DNA of 64,000 nucleotides from Ulva prolifera. Lineage: Eukaryota > Chlorophyta > Ulvophyceae > Ulvales > Ulvaceae. This document shows positions 45,285 through 58,500 of the stretch, piece by piece. The translations under genes were made by a program, and so were the position numbers. The notes under the pieces are model-generated. The model did no database searches and had not been told where the DNA came from. It worked only from the letters and a program-made list of their open reading frames with translations. The DNA is taken from NCBI GenBank assembly GCA_023078555.1, contig CM041200.1:7928807-7992806 (forward strand), given 5' to 3'. Positions within the stretch are counted from its first letter, which is position 1; every line of letters begins with the position of its first letter.

Positions 45285-47989
45285 AAGCATCCGCCTGTGT
45301 GGGAAGTCACATGCCACTGATCGCTTGATCTCGGCTCCATAGAGTGCTATACATGGTGCACTTTGAGTACCTTTGGGTACTTGTGTTTGCCCCCCACTGC
45401 ATGCGGCTGGGGCGGGGGTGAGGTGTCGTGTGCTGCGGTTTTGGGGCACATGTGACAAGCGCAGTCGACGCACAGCCAGCCTGCTGCAGGCAGCCAGCCT
45501 TATTGAGGCCCTTGCAAGTTTGTATAACATGAAGCGCATTTCTAGGTGACAGTATCCGCTCGGCAATTGGCCCCGTTGATCCGGAGTTGTCAGTGGGCGG
45601 ACAGGACATGCCTACGGGAATCCAGAATCACTTCACCGTGCTGTAAGATTAACGGCCAGACATGGTACCCAGAAGCCTGCCCGAATTGCACCTAGCTGCA
45701 CATCTGCCGGAGGCACACAAGTTGATGCATTCTGTCGGGGGCCCACCACGTTGATGCATTCTGGTGGCCTAGAGTCCATCTGGCCTCGCCACCTTCCTGT
45801 CCCTCTGAATTACAGTAGCCGTGTGAAGGCCGACTTTGAGAGAGAGTGATTGATTACTGTGTGAGATACATGGGCACCTGGCGGCAAAAAGCGGCAGCCA
45901 ATACGGTTGATTTGTGACTGTGAAAGGCTGGAGCCTTGAAGTTGGGGCATGTTTTGTGTGTGTGTGCCAAAGGTGAGGTCCAAAATGGCCTGTTGAGCCT
46001 CAGCAAGAAACTGCTGGGCACTCATGCCCGCCACGATTGCGCCCACTGCACTTGTCTGATAATTTCAGGCGGTTGTGGGGCTGCAGCAATGTCGGTTCTG
46101 GGATGTGCAGCCTCTGCCAACACCACCAGCATATGTGTTTCATGTCCTGTCAATCAGCACATTTATCACCTCGCATCCCCAATTCCCGTGATCCCATCAA
46201 TTCATCTCTCATCTCCGTGCGCATGCTGTCTGATCGCTCATTCGTTACCCGAAAAGTTACAGACGCATCTCCAGATCTCAACTAAGGCAGCAGTCATTTC
46301 CGTGAAATCCATCGCAGCTGATCTCGCGCCGAGCTGAATATTTCTGCGCTCTGTGCGATTGAGCGGAGTTTCGGCGTGCGGCATGATGCATGGATGCTGA
46401 CGCATGGACAGCTAATGTGATTCGAACCGACTGCTTCAATATTTCAAGGACACAGACAGAGCGTCAGGCAGGGTCAGTGGTGTCTGTATCAGCATGCATG
46501 CACATGCAGATTCATGGACAGGCCCCGAAACTCCAAGCTCCAGTATATACTGAGCGTTCGTGATGGTCTAATTGTAATGGTGTTACGTTGAGGGCACAGG
46601 CGTGGATACCATAGCCTGGAAGTAAGTACAAAGAGTCTGCAAGTAGTCTAGGTGACACAGTTAGACGCCCCTTGTTGGGGCAGACTGCGCGCTGCTGCAC
46701 GCAACGATTTGACAGGATGAGCAAAGCATAATCAACAGTGCGCGTGCCAGCTTCAGCTTCAGAGTGCGTTGGAAACGCAATCACGCGACGCATCAGACAC
46801 CAGGCCTGCCACCACTTGGAGGACTGGCTTTGGTAACATGAGAGGGAAACTGAAGACAGCAGCCGCGTCCGGCATCGGATTCTGGATGTCCTTGGTTTGC
46901 CAAAATCAGAGAAAACTGTTGAAGAGGCACGCCTTCTGCAGCTGAAACATTTGTAAGCAAGCAGGCATAGCTCACAGCAATGGTAGGCCAGCATGCCAGT
47001 AGCGTTACAGGCTGCATACAAACATGGTCCACGTGCTCGTGCATAAATCGTGACACTACTTGGATTTCGGTCCGCGTATGGGCGCTGAGGGCCTGCCGCA
47101 TGATCAACTTCTCACCAGGCAGACGCTGATGATATTTCGGCTTTTCTTTGCGGTCACTGCAGTGGATCGAAAGTAACATTTGCTACAATGAACGCCGTAT
47201 CTGATGAATGAACCTGGCATGGCTTCTTACGGACGCGAGACGGTCCTTGAACGCGACGGAGTACAGACCCGGCTGCAGATTCGATGGCGCTAGAAACATT
47301 CTGGACTACTTGTCAATGCTGTGGCGACACAGAATTGACATGGGTGTGGACGGGGCTGCTACTATCTCCTACTGCTACTAGAGATAGCAGTTGACTCTTG
47401 CCCAATGCTCGTACTTTCAGACGCGAAAGAATGAGCCATCCGTAGGGAATCTGCCAACAGCACGGTGAATCTGCAGGCGATGCATAAGGCTTCTGCATAC
47501 TTTGCAAGCACGAATCATCAGTGCAGCTGCAATTGACGCCTCGACGTGGCGTGGTGTCACTCGAAGCGACGGTGCATTTTGCACGTCGTGCGTTTTGGCC
47601 CCCTGTAATAACTTGAACATCGGCTGAGGTGTCTCTAGCATGTAGGTAAGGACGCTGCGTGTCTCGCTGCCTGCTGCTGTTGTTCATCTCTGCCAGCGGT
47701 GCAGTGTTGACATGCACCTCCGACGTGATGTAGACACGCGCGTGACCCTTCTGGACGTCCAGGCACGCTCAGATCGATGCTGATGTCGACCATACCTACG
47801 ATCTTGATCTCTGAGCGAAGAATACGTTGATGGATGATGAGCTTGTGCTCAAACCATCGCCAAAGGCCAGAGCCTCGTCGCGCAAGGGCTCTGGGAGCGA
47901 AGTGTACGCACAGTCTAGCCCCTTCTGTTTCGCTGTAGACAATGATTACGCTTGAATATGCAATCGTAGCAGTGGTAGAGGTCATGCAG

Positions 47990-50900
47990 GCACGACGATT
48001 TGGTGGAGTTTGTCTTGCTGGCCATCAAAGCTGCAATACACCATTTCCTCTTCCAGAGAAAAGTATACCCAGAGCGCTGGTTCAAAAGCGAGCGAATATT
48101 CATGACATACACGCAAGCTTGCCGTCATCCTTCAGTCCGGGATTATATCAGTGAAGCCAGTGGCAGCATAAAGGTATCCCTTTTACCCACTGACGACCGC
48201 ATGAGTCTCTGGCTGGTTGCACAAGGCACTCTCTAACTGTATACAGGATGCTCTGTCCGACGGGCATGTCGACACTGTATGCGTCGGTATACAGTTCCCA
48301 GGCTGTGCCCAGCATGAAATGCTGTGCATACATCCCACAATCCTCCTGCAGCGCCAAGCTGACACACGTCCACCATGGGAAGACATAGACGATACCCTCC
48401 GTGGCCTCCTGCTACAGCTCCAGCACGCAAACTTCACCCTGCCACCTCCGAAGGAAGGTACTTGACGCCTTCACTTACCTGTGGCCCAGTCGGCTTGATT
48501 GCAATTTCACAGTTGGCACATGCACATGGGCAGCATCTCCGGGTGCATGTGGCATTCGTACAAGCTTTAACTCATAGCTGGTGGTCGCGCATGTGGTTCC
48601 TGCATGCATGCCACTTTCCGTGTTTTTGAGGATGTGTGCGGCGGCAGGTCGGTTCGGCATGTGGGCTGGATATATCCAGCCCACATGTACGTCGGCTATA
48701 TAGCCGACGTACATATGATATCAATTGCGGTGCTACCGACTGTGTGAGCTGTCTCCGTACCACACAGTGCCAACTGCTTGCTGCTTTCTTGGTGCTGGCC
48801 GCCTTGCCTCCTATGTCCTTGTGCAACACAATGCTAACGTCGCGGAGTGGGTGGTTAACGGTGTTGAAAATGGCAATTGCTGGGCCATGACTACTGCTAG
48901 GAAACACATGCCCCCCTCACGAACAACACGGCACAAAAAGCACTTCACGCATGCTGTGTGCTGCATGCGGTGCTACCTGGCCGTCCGACCATGACCTGTT
49001 GAGACATCACCTGTTCTGTGGAACCCATTGAGGGCCCGAGACAGCGCACTTGAGCCAATGTGCGTGTGCTCTTACAGGGACCAGCTTCCGCATTGCCGTA
49101 CAAACACATTCCTCGGCCGCACTCCCATCGCAAGATTGGGCATTCTTCGAGGACCCTGCGGCGGCTGCGATCGCGGCCGCGCAGGCTCCGCCTCCAGAAC
49201 TCTCCCATGCCGAAGAGCAACCAGCCTCGTCACCCCGCCACAACGTGTTCAGTGCCGACACAGCCCCCCTCGGCAGCCTGCAGAGCCCCTATGCCGAGCC
49301 GCAGCACCACAGCCACAGCGTGCAGCACGGCACACAGAGCACGGCCGCCGAACCCGCAGCAGAGCCCGGTCCCGCGGTGCGAGCTGCCGCTGGTCCCGGC
49401 ACCCGCGCCGCTGGCCACAGCGCCCGGCAGCATGCGCTGCACAGCATGGAGCGAACGCACGACGTCGGGTTTGGCAGCGGCGGCGCGTCGCATGGCGTAC
49501 CTGCGCCGCCGCAATGGGACAGCCAGCAGTCTCAGGGTGTGCAGTCGCAGACACAGGCGATGCATGAGCAGGGTAGCAACTCGACGCAACGCCCTGGTGC
49601 TGTGCACAGTCAGCCCTGCGCACGGCCATCGCAGGCGGAGTCACTTCATCTCCACCAGCAAGGTGCCTCGCCGTGCTAGCCGTGCCGACTCCCATGCTGC
49701 TTCAGCCTCTTCTGGGGTGTGTCATCTTCAGCGCGACGGTGCAGCCACACGCATGACGGCATCTAGGGGAGCCACAGCAGAGCGCAAGCAACACGCCCAT
49801 GCACGAACATTGCACAAGCTCCCTCTGTCGCAGCATGCATGCGTGTTGCATGGGCATCCGCCTGACTGTGATGAAAGGCCGCAGTATGGCACAGCCGATT
49901 GTCCACGTGCTGGTGTGCAGGCAAGCGGCAGCTGCCGTTCCCCGGGCCCGCAGGCACAGAGCCGGTCGCAAAGGCTGCAACACGCGCGCCAGAAGTTGGC
50001 GCCGGGCTGGCCGGGGATGGCTCGCCGCTCCTGGCTGCGGCCTGTGCGCACGGTGGTCAGACACGCAGAGTACAGTCACCCAGCCGGCGGGCGAGTCATG
50101 GCGACACGGAGTCGTATGACACCGAGGTGCGCCCCCGCCTCGGCAACATGCATGAGGCATTTGCATGCGTGGACTGGCGCCTGTTGGTAGTTCCCAGAAG
50201 TAGCACAAGCACGTAGAGATTTGAATTTGACATCTTGTTAGGGGCCCGCATCGTGGGGGCGCAAAGTAGGCTTCTTCACACATGCATGTCGCAGCCCTGT
50301 GTTGCCGGTGAGGCACACCAGGGCGCTGGCTTGCGACAGGACTCGTTGCTGTGCTGTTTCAGAGGGGCATCCCTTCCTGTCCACGCCACAGGCATTGCAT
50401 CTGAATGCACATGCCGCATTAATTGCGGTTTCCTCAGGTCAATCCTACCGCAGCATGCCACCCTAGTTCTGGATTAACTTATTTGTTGGTAGGATTCTGC
50501 AAGCATGCATGCTTGCGTGTACAGCGAGAGCTTATGGGTTGGCAGCATGGCGGGCGTCGTGTTGCATATGCGGCCTTTCATGGCAACGAGTAGAATGCAG
50601 TGGAGGGTCCGAACCCTCTTCACATGCTCCCATAGATAGCTCTGGACTTTTGCGTCCGCCCGGATCCAGCCGTCGTGTAACACTCAAAGCCTGGCTCTTC
50701 ACATCACCGACACAGTATATGCGAATCTGCTCATTTGGAGTTGACCATGTCCTGTAGAGCACGCAGCTTACTTAATGAAAGCATTACATTACCGGTACAT
50801 GTTGTCTAGAAGTATGTAGCTGGTTTTGACGTGTTGCATTTTGTGTGTACCTTCTGTATCCGCAGCAACCTGTAAAATTTGATGAAGCATTGTAGACAAT

Positions 50901-52236
50901 TTAAAAGGCTTGCAGTCGTTTTCAGGCAGGCCCGGCATTCCATGCGGCGCAGATCGTGCCTCACCACAGCCCTGGCCATCACGAAGCTGCCGCCAGCCCA
51001 GACAGTATCAACTCCGGCAACCCGTCAGGGAGTGGTGGCAGCCCGGATGGCAGCGGTGGCGACACGTTGCTTCAGGATGGATCATCAGATCGGCGAGCCA
51101 CGTCTCTGCAGCAGCAGCAGCAGAGCGCCGGCGGGCTGGCCACCCCGCCGGCGCTGGTGAGCGCAGCCGCTGCTGTGAACGGCGTGTCGGCACCGGCCTC
51201 GGCGCCGATCCATGAGTCTGTGCTGCCGCTCGGCACCGCTGCTGTGTCGGGGAGTCTCGGTGGGTCGCAGGATCGTGGGGACACGCTTATCCAGGTCTCG
51301 GACGGGGGCGGGGGGGGCAAAGGGGGCAGTGCAGTGGAGGGTGGCGAAGAGGCGGTGAGCCCCTGCGACTCTCCTGGGGAGCCCGCAGCCGCCTCCGCGT
51401 GGCTCTCTGCCGTGGGGCCGGGCGACGGCACAACCGAACTTGGGGAGAAAGAGGGTGCTGAGGGGCTGGCGGAGGGGTCGCGGAGCGGCCGGGCGAGCGA
51501 CGGAGGCAGTGGCGGAGGCAGCTCGCAGGGCCGCCGGCCGGCCGTGCATTTCTCGGACGACGAGCCAGACTATTTCGCGGACTTGCTGGGAGCCGGCCTG
51601 TTTCGCGGGTTTGGGCAGCAGGTGGAGCCGGCTGCCTCGCCGTCAGAGGGTTCTGAAGGCGGCCCAGGAGGCGCGTCTCGCCTTGCTGGACTGCTGGACT
51701 GGCAGTCACCGGCGCTTGCAGAGTTGATGCTGATGTAGTAGGAGATTTCTTCCGCGACATTGTGCATTGCGGTGAATGGGAGCTGTTGCAGAGCGGCCGC
51801 ACCGGCACTTTGCACACGTCCGCTTGTGTGCTGTGTTTCTCCAGCCTGTGGACTCCAGGGAGGCTTCAGGACCTGATATGCTGTAGTGTGAGGACTGATG
51901 CTTGTGCTGTGTGGCCTAGAACAAACCAAACTCTGCCACGCAGAGCTTGAACATGCCAGCCTTCCTCCGCATAGCACAGTGATCGATTTGTGTGCCACAG
52001 GCTCTCCCAACACAGACGAGGCGATGCCAGCCGCCACCACACCCTCTCTATCTGCTGCCGAGCCCGGGAGCAGCGGCGGAGTCGTGGGCGGCGCGGCCGC
52101 GGCCGACCAGGACGTTCCGCCCGGCGCCGCCGCGGCTGAGATGGTCCTCAAGCCGCTTGTGGACACCTGCATCCCAGGCGTGCTTGAAATCCGCGCAAAC
52201 GTGCTCCACCTCCGGAGGAATCCTCTTGACAGCTGA
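47990..52236 (+). CDS. REV7: REV7/MAD2L2-like HORMA protein (DNA polymerase zeta subunit), 5' incomplete
   Basis: Exon 47990-48173 encodes DDLVEFVLLAIKAAIHHFLF, KVYPERWF and CRHPSVRDYI, matching the REV7 HORMA start (VEFLE-type helix, IYP/VYP, RHP-L-YI). A 73-nt phase-0 intron (GTATCC to ATACAG) leads to exon 48247-48457: HVDTVCVGI, then WEDIDDTLRGLLLQL. A phase-1 intron leads to exon 49078-~49662, starting GTSFRIAVQTHSSA and DWAFFEDP. It continues as Ala/Gln/His/Ser-rich sequence and joins in phase to a Gly/Ser-rich exon at 50930-~51738. The last exon (from 52001 or 52016) contains EMVLKPLVDTCIPGVLEIRA, resembling the final HORMA strands (safety belt), and stops at 52236. REV7 normally has about 210 residues and bridges REV3 and REV1 in translesion synthesis. 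Here a low-complexity insertion of over 400 residues splits the C-terminal part. The first exon and the last donor are unresolved. Confidence 0.78.
48658..48714. repeat. Two adjoining perfect 30-bp palindromes in a REV7 intron
   Basis: 48658-48687 (CATGTGGGCTGGATA and its complement) and 48685-48714 (ATGTACGTCGGCTAT and its complement) are each perfectly self-complementary and share three bases. Both have TATA centres. They lie in the 620-nt intron between the second and third mapped exons of the REV7-like gene. Confidence 0.92.
48770..48826 (+). mobile_element. R2-like element, diverged, in a REV7 intron
   Basis: CTGCTTTCTTGGTGCTGGCC is followed by GCCTTGCCTCCTATGTCCTT and GTGCAA. It matches the R2 core with changes at the TTGTAA end; a CACA(G/A)TGC match on both sides may be an eroded target duplication. 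Confidence 0.5.
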
Positions 52237-52422
52237 TTGACAGCGGAGCTGCGAGCTTGCCCTGCTGAGGACCTCTGCAGTGAGTCTCTGTACACAGGTC
52301 TGTGACAAGGGCTTGTCCACTGGACACTGTCCCATGGTGGTGCTATGCAGCTTTGATATGGCATTTGGAGGCAGGCACAGGAGTTCTCACACGGAGACGG
52401 CAACTTTTAGGGCTGCAGTGCC

Positions 52423-52442
52423 GGGGGGGGGGGGGGGGGGGG
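52423..52442. repeat. G20 homopolymer
   Basis: 20 consecutive G lie about 190 bp after the REV7-like stop. It is on the G-rich side relative to that gene, unlike the runs in the kinase genes. Confidence 0.95.
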
Positions 52443-52809
52443 CTCTTGGTTTTCAGGCTGCATCAGGAGGGATCAGCCTATGCGCATGTGCCGGGATGCA
52501 GAGGAATGCTGCAAACATGAGGCTTGTCATCGCTGGGGCCTGCTTGCACTGAGGTGTGCTCCACTGTTGACTGCTGTGCACCTGTGAACATTTGCCGCAG
52601 TCTGATGCAACACGTGCTGCAACGAGGTTTTGTGTAGTTTGCTGAGCCTGTTGCAGGGGTTTTGCCAATGCTCGTCTACTGCTGTTCATAATTTATGACA
52701 GAGAGGGCCGCTATTTACGTTTCTTGATCCGGTTCAATTTTCTGACAGCCGTGACACAGTCGTTCGTCTCGAGCAATACTGTTGTCGCGGCCCCTCGACC
52801 CACGGGTAC

Positions 52810-53047
52810 CTGTACACATTCATCGGCACGCTCTGTGCCAAGCTTGGCGTGAGCCCAGTCGGATGCCCTTCCGCCACCGGTCCAGTCATCCGCTTTCGTC
52901 CCGCCACACCTGCGTCCGTGAGTGTGGAAGTCAGCATCTGGCGCAGATGCGTGGCCATCAGCGGGGACAGACTCTTGAGTTCATTTACAACATGGTCTGC
53001 GTTCTGTGGAAGCAAATAGTCGTGCCTTCCGAGGTCTGTGCCGCTAG
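52810..53047 (-). CDS. Possible exon of an unknown minus-strand gene
   Basis: This stretch is bounded by a plausible acceptor (GGCATCTCAG) and donor (TGTACAG|GTACCC). The frame between them reads HDYLLPQNADHVVNELKSLS and then MATHLRQMLTSTLTDAG, an amphipathic-looking helix pattern. I do not recognise the family. Neighbouring minus-strand frames at 53538-53263 and 53910-53656 could be further exons, but plus-strand frames compete, so this is tentative. Confidence 0.25.
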
Positions 53048-54582
53048 CTGAGATGCCAGAATTACATGATACCGACCCTGGCCTGGTGACTTTCTCGAGA
53101 TCTTGTCCGATTAGCTATCAGTTTGAGCTGAAAGAACGTAGATTGATGTCGTGTGGACGTGGAGTTGGGTCAACGCCCAGCGCGCTGGTGTAACGCGTCC
53201 TTCGACGCAATCCTTTCGGTACGGGCCATCGGGCACGCTTTCCGCAAATTCAACAGTGTGTATTACACTGTAGGTAAATTTGGCTTGGTGTCGCTGCGTT
53301 GGCCGTGCGGTGTGCAGTCCTGTGTCGATTTTGATGTTCGCGGCCGCGGATGGAAAGCTCCGAGTCGGACTTGCCCGGGGTCCATGATCAGCCCATCGCC
53401 CAGTACCTGCGTGATTGTGATAGCATACGTATCATCAGGAGTGTCTGATTGCAGCTTGGCTGCTGAAGGCTGTCGTAGTGGCGAGTGAGAGTTTTGAGCT
53501 GGCGCGTTCGAGTCTATCAAGTTTGAAGGCAACCCCATCGTCCACTGTTCAGGAGTAAGTACCGCCCCAGCGCGGTGCTGTGATCACCAGCAATCGCTTC
53601 GGCTTCCTGCCAGAGGCAAGCAGTGCGTGCCCTTCGATCTGAGGCGTTTGCTTGCTTACTTCAACAAGACTGCGAAGCTTGGGGAGCATAGCTCAGCTCC
53701 TGCTGCACGTAAATGGTAATCAGAGCGCTGCCTGTGCATAAAAGCAAAGAACATTGTCAAGTCACCTACCCACGACACTTTCGCGTTGGAAAGGCGGTGC
53801 CAAATGTGTAAACCGGTGTCGAACGCCATCCATTTGCTCAAGCTTGAGGCCGTCTGCGACGGGGCCTTTGATAGACATGATTCATCCGATCGCAGAATGA
53901 GATTCATCATGACCTTGTGGGGATGTTCGCTCGATGCCGTGGTGCCTGGTGCGCATCACACATTCCCTTGGCACCCCAACGACTTGTGCACACCTATGCC
54001 AGTTCCAGCTGCGGGGCTTGATCCAGCGGCTTTCTTCTTTCAACCCACGGTCAAATATATTGTACGCACAAATCTCAGCGTACGCGAGCCGCGGATCCCC
54101 CCAGGAAACTTCGACGTGCACAGGACAAGCCCGCCGTCCTCGCCTCTACCTTCAACCTCCCCGCTGTGATTTCCAAGCACCCGCCATATGTGGCGCACAT
54201 GTTTGAGTGTTTGGAGTGCATACTTTGATGGTGTAGCAAGGCGGTTGTAGCTTCCTCATCTGTAGGCTAGATCTCGTACTTTCTCTGTCCAAGCTCGAGC
54301 TCTGTCCCATGCTATTCCATGCGGGTGAAACTCTTCAACACTCAGCAGCTGCACGCCGAAAAGTCATATATCTGGTATGCCACATGTGATCTTGCCTTCA
54401 TCGTGTTGTTCCTCTCAGTGCTGTGGAATTACAGGTGTCCCTGTGTACAATCCTGCTGCATGCTTCGCCTCTTGCAGTACTCTTCTTACCATGCTCCCTC
54501 ACCATCACTGTTCCTCTTTCTCCCAAAAAGAACCTCCACTGGCCATTGGCCCCTGATACAGAGAGTGAGCCATCCTTATCTG

Positions 54583-55547
54583 ATGGCATGCTGCACCACC
54601 ATATCATGCGCAGTTCTTGCAATTGCATGCGCAGGCATGTGCATGGAACTGTTGACCTTGGCTCTTGTGTTGGCACTCATGGGTGCTTGTATGACCAAGA
54701 TACAAGAACTCAAACCAGTGCATGGCGCCAAAGTGTACTACAAGGCATCGCAAATGTCAGCATCGATCTGAAGGTCCACCTGGCATGTCCATGCAGTGAG
54801 AAGACTCGTGCTCACTACATATGGATATCCACCAGCTCCAGAGCAACGAACCTTGATCTTGTCACGACTTCTCCATCAAATTTCTGCACAATCGCATGTA
54901 TGCAGCACACCACGGTGTATTAGAGGTAGACATTTTGCCTGGTGGTGCTGGTTACAGCAGAAAATATCTGCTACAAGTAACAAAAAGTACTAGGTTTGCC
55001 CTACTTTGATGGTCCGACCAGAGCTCAAAGGGGTTTGGGTTCAGCCTGGCCAAACGGCCTCATCAGACGTGTGTTCAGTCACACCATGCGGCAATGGCAC
55101 ACCCGTGCAGGTGATGCATGACATGCAGTCCTTCAGGCAGTTGCAACAAGCCACTAACACCTCAGCCGATGGCGGCTCGTCAGCGGCGCCGGCACCAGCA
55201 GCCCCTGCTCCGCCCGCAGCCACTGCTCAGCAGCCTGTGCCAGCCCCCACAGCCACGGCGCCGGCACCAGGTGCGGCGGGCCCACCCGATATCACCATCG
55301 TCACCACCGCTCGAGACTTGCAGCAAGCGAGTCTCAACCCCAACACCACTGACATCGAGATCCGATCTCATTTGGACATGCGCGACCTGGAGCGGCCCCG
55401 CAACCCCGACATGCCGGGGAGTAATTCGGCCCTCAGCTCCAACAAGCAGGCCCTCATATATACATCAAAGCCTCTCAGGTCCATCCGGGTGCGGCCCCCG
55501 CATACTGCCAGGCACTTGCGCAACACCGACAAGCGCGGGACAATGAA

Positions 55548-55590
<43 letters not shown>

Positions 55591-58500
55591 TTCCGTGCCA
55601 ATTGGCTAGCCGCTGTTGTTGCCTGTCTGCATCGGCGGGCCCGTGCCGCATAACCCCCCCCCCCCCCCCGACTCTTGGGGGCTCCCAAGTGACAATCGCA
55701 CCCGGAAAATGCGGATTTGTTCCATCTGGTCGGGCGCAAAGAATCCGCTGTCCTGCAGGGCAACTGCTCTGACCCCGCCGCGGCTGCAGCCCTCAACCTC
55801 ACGGCCGCCGAGGCGGACCAGCTCCTCCCGATCAAGCCTTTCCAATGCCTCATCGTCGTCGATGACACGTGGCTGATGGTCAACAACGGCAAGGTGTGGG
55901 TGGACAACCTGCACCTCAAGATCATCCGGCGCACCGTGCAGCCGATCCTGCCGTTCATCTCCGCCGGCTTGCAGAGCGCGAACCTCCCGATCGGGGCGAG
56001 CCAGATCTACGCGACCAACATCACGTTCCAGGCGGAGCACCGCGGCTCGGCGTCGGCGATCTTTGTGGACATTAACGAGGTTTCTGTATACGTCGATGGT
56101 GCGTGCCTTCCTCTGTCTTATGGTTTTGCTTCCCTCTCTCGGTGTGCCGTGTGCCGGTCATCAGACCCGTGGCCCCCACGGGCCCCATGCCAACCGCGGG
56201 CCATCCCATGCCAGGAGACAGAATCACACTGCACGGCATCTTGATGCGTCGCAGAGGGAAGTGTGTTTTTGTGTGATGTTTGTGTCGTGTTATCACATTT
56301 CACATCCAAGGGGGTGCGGGCACATGAAGCTGTCCTCGTGGATGTGTCACATCCGCCGCACTCGATCTTCCCAGGTCATGTCCTCACTCAAGGACCAGTT
56401 CTGGCTCTTGCCATGGCCTTGTCCGACCCCCCTCCCCACTTTTCCATCAGCACACCGCTCCCAGCAGGCACCGCCCTGACGCGTGCCGCAGCTGCAGACT
56501 GCATCGTGTCGGACTGGGCGGGCTTCCGGTCGCCGTTCGTGGTCAAGTTCCAGAGCGTCCTCCACATCCGCAACACCATCTTCCTGAACTCCTACCTCTA
56601 CTCCGAGCTCGTCGACGTCTCCTTTGAGGGCATCGTCCACTTTGAGGCCGTATCCCTCGCCAACGTCTCGCTCACCGACGGCGCCGTCGTCGACACCACC
56701 CTCAACGACTACCAGCAAGCGATCGCATACTACCTCAACTACTACGCGGAGGATGACGAGGCGTACGATGTGGAGGTGGAGCCGGTGCCAGCGGCCAGCC
56801 GCGGCATGTTTGGCGCGGAGTTTGTGATCCCGAACGCGACGATGAGTGACTGCGTGTATACTCTCGGCGCCGGGCCGGGTGTGGTGTACCCTGGGTGCCC
56901 TCCTGAGAGCGAGGCGGCGCGGGAGCGCTTGAAAAGCCGCTCGCTCGGCAGTTCAGGGGGGGAGCCGCTGGATGATGGGAATCCTTCGGCGTCCGGGGAG
57001 GACTATCCCGATTATGTGGCATCCGCGCCCCTTGATGAGGACTTCATCGGAGGGCAGGGTGGGCCATTTCCCGCAGAATATCAGGGATATTATGCGGATG
57101 TGCCTTTGGCCGTGGCTCCAGGTACGCCCGTGTCTGCGTCACCTCGGGTATCTGCACGCGTGTTGGGCCGTCCGGCCTGATCACACAGATCAATTCCTGA
57201 CACTCAGGTCTACTTTCCGCGTGGCAGCCGCGAAGATGCTGCAAGGCGGCTCAACACTGATCTGCACGTGATTATGGTGCTCACTGCTGCCCCATTGCTT
57301 GCGGGAGTCCAGAGCTTGGTGTGCCGCCAGGTACCCTCCCCACACGCCTCGATGGCAGCTTGTCGTGTCGCAGTGGGCATGCATCGCGCGCTATGCACCT
57401 CTGCACATCAGCGACGCGCTGTGCCGCGGCCGCCGCGCTCGTGCCCAGGGCACAGTGCCTCTGCCGGGCGGCTCTCGGTGACACTCCCAGACGTGTGCAG
57501 GCACAGTCGGAGGAGACTATTCATACGACCCCAACGATTGGTTCGATGAAAGGCTCCTGCAGGCTGATGACGCGTGGCTGGTGGCCACCCGGCAGGTGCG
57601 CTGTGCTGTGCGTGCTGTGCCCGCAGCGCCGTCGCCGCGGCGGCCGTACACGCTGTGGCCGCGTGTGCCGTCTGCATGCAGCGTCTCTGTGTACACTCCC
57701 GTGGAATGCGTCTGTATGTGGCGTCCGAAGCCTGGAACCCGAGCCGACGCATGCGTGTGCATCAGAGAGTCTGTGTCTGTGATGGTGCCGCCAGGGATGT
57801 ACATCCCATGCCAGCTTGCGCTGTGACTGCCCCGGGTTCTCCCTTCCGCACTTGTGAATCCCCTCCACCCCCCCTCTTGCCCAGCGGCTGCTTGTCTTCA
57901 CGTTGACATGAGCAAAGACAGGCCGCGCTCCACACTGCCACAAAGGCCTCTCTGCAGGACCTTCCGCAGCGGTTGCCGACCCCCGAGACGTGGCCGCCAT
58001 TCACGTTCGAACGCGCGCCGCTGCAGAACCGCACCTCCCTCCTCCCACCCACACCCGCCGTCTCGCCAGAGGACGCCGCGCATTTCCTCGGACCCCTGAA
58101 CCTCACCGCTGGCCCCGTGACCACCAGTGCCGCCGCACGTGACATAGACGAGGGCCCAGGGGCCGCCGGCATCGCCGGCATTGTGCTGGGGTGCCTGGCG
58201 GTGGCGGTCGTGGCCACGATGCTCGCGGTGTGGGCATCCCGGCGGGGCGCGAAACCACACCCGAAGGGTGGTGACAGCCACGCAGGCGAGGCGATGCTCG
58301 TCGGCTTCACGAGCGATACGACCACCGACGCATCACAGAGCACCGGGCAGGTGTGGTCTTGCATGCATTTGCACAGTGCCCTCCTTCTGGTGCAGCAGAG
58401 CATCTCAGAGCACCGGGCAGGTGTGGTCTTGCATGCATTTGCACAGTGCCCTCCTTCTGGTGCAGCAGAGCATCTCAGAGCACCGGGCAGGTGTGGTCTT

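Larger units (their letters stand above)
38319..47989. other. Gene-poor region between copy D and the REV7-like gene
   Basis: No gene is recognised in 9.7 kb. It contains a 33-bp tandem pair at 40097-40163, an R3 repeat and R2 copies at 43.3-44.6 kb, and a C25 run with a perfect hairpin at 45.2 kb. Several minus-strand open frames at 46.5-48.0 kb (for example 47179-46793 and 47641-47417) read like protein fragments but carry no motif I know; they could be decayed mobile-element or gene remnants. The missing first exon of the REV7-like gene should lie just left of 47990. Confidence 0.5.
52237..54582. other. Region between REV7-like gene and copy E
   Basis: No gene is recognised with confidence. 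A G20 run lies at 52423-52442. Open frames on both strands at 52.7-54.2 kb overlap each other; the best minus-strand exon candidate (53047-52810) is listed separately. A plus-strand frame at 53786-54169 is also open but has no known motif. Confidence 0.45.

Noticed and set aside
54319..54582. A membrane-like frame (FIVLFLSVLW) as the start of gene E
   Set aside because: The later exon 54583-54732 has a better signal-peptide pattern and joins the next exon in phase; this earlier frame has no suitable donor that I could see.
55548..55590. Polyproline coding segment in copy E
   Set aside because: The C40 run lies after the conserved LRSIR|GTGCG donor in an intron present in all copies; reading it as protein would break the join to the GNC exon.
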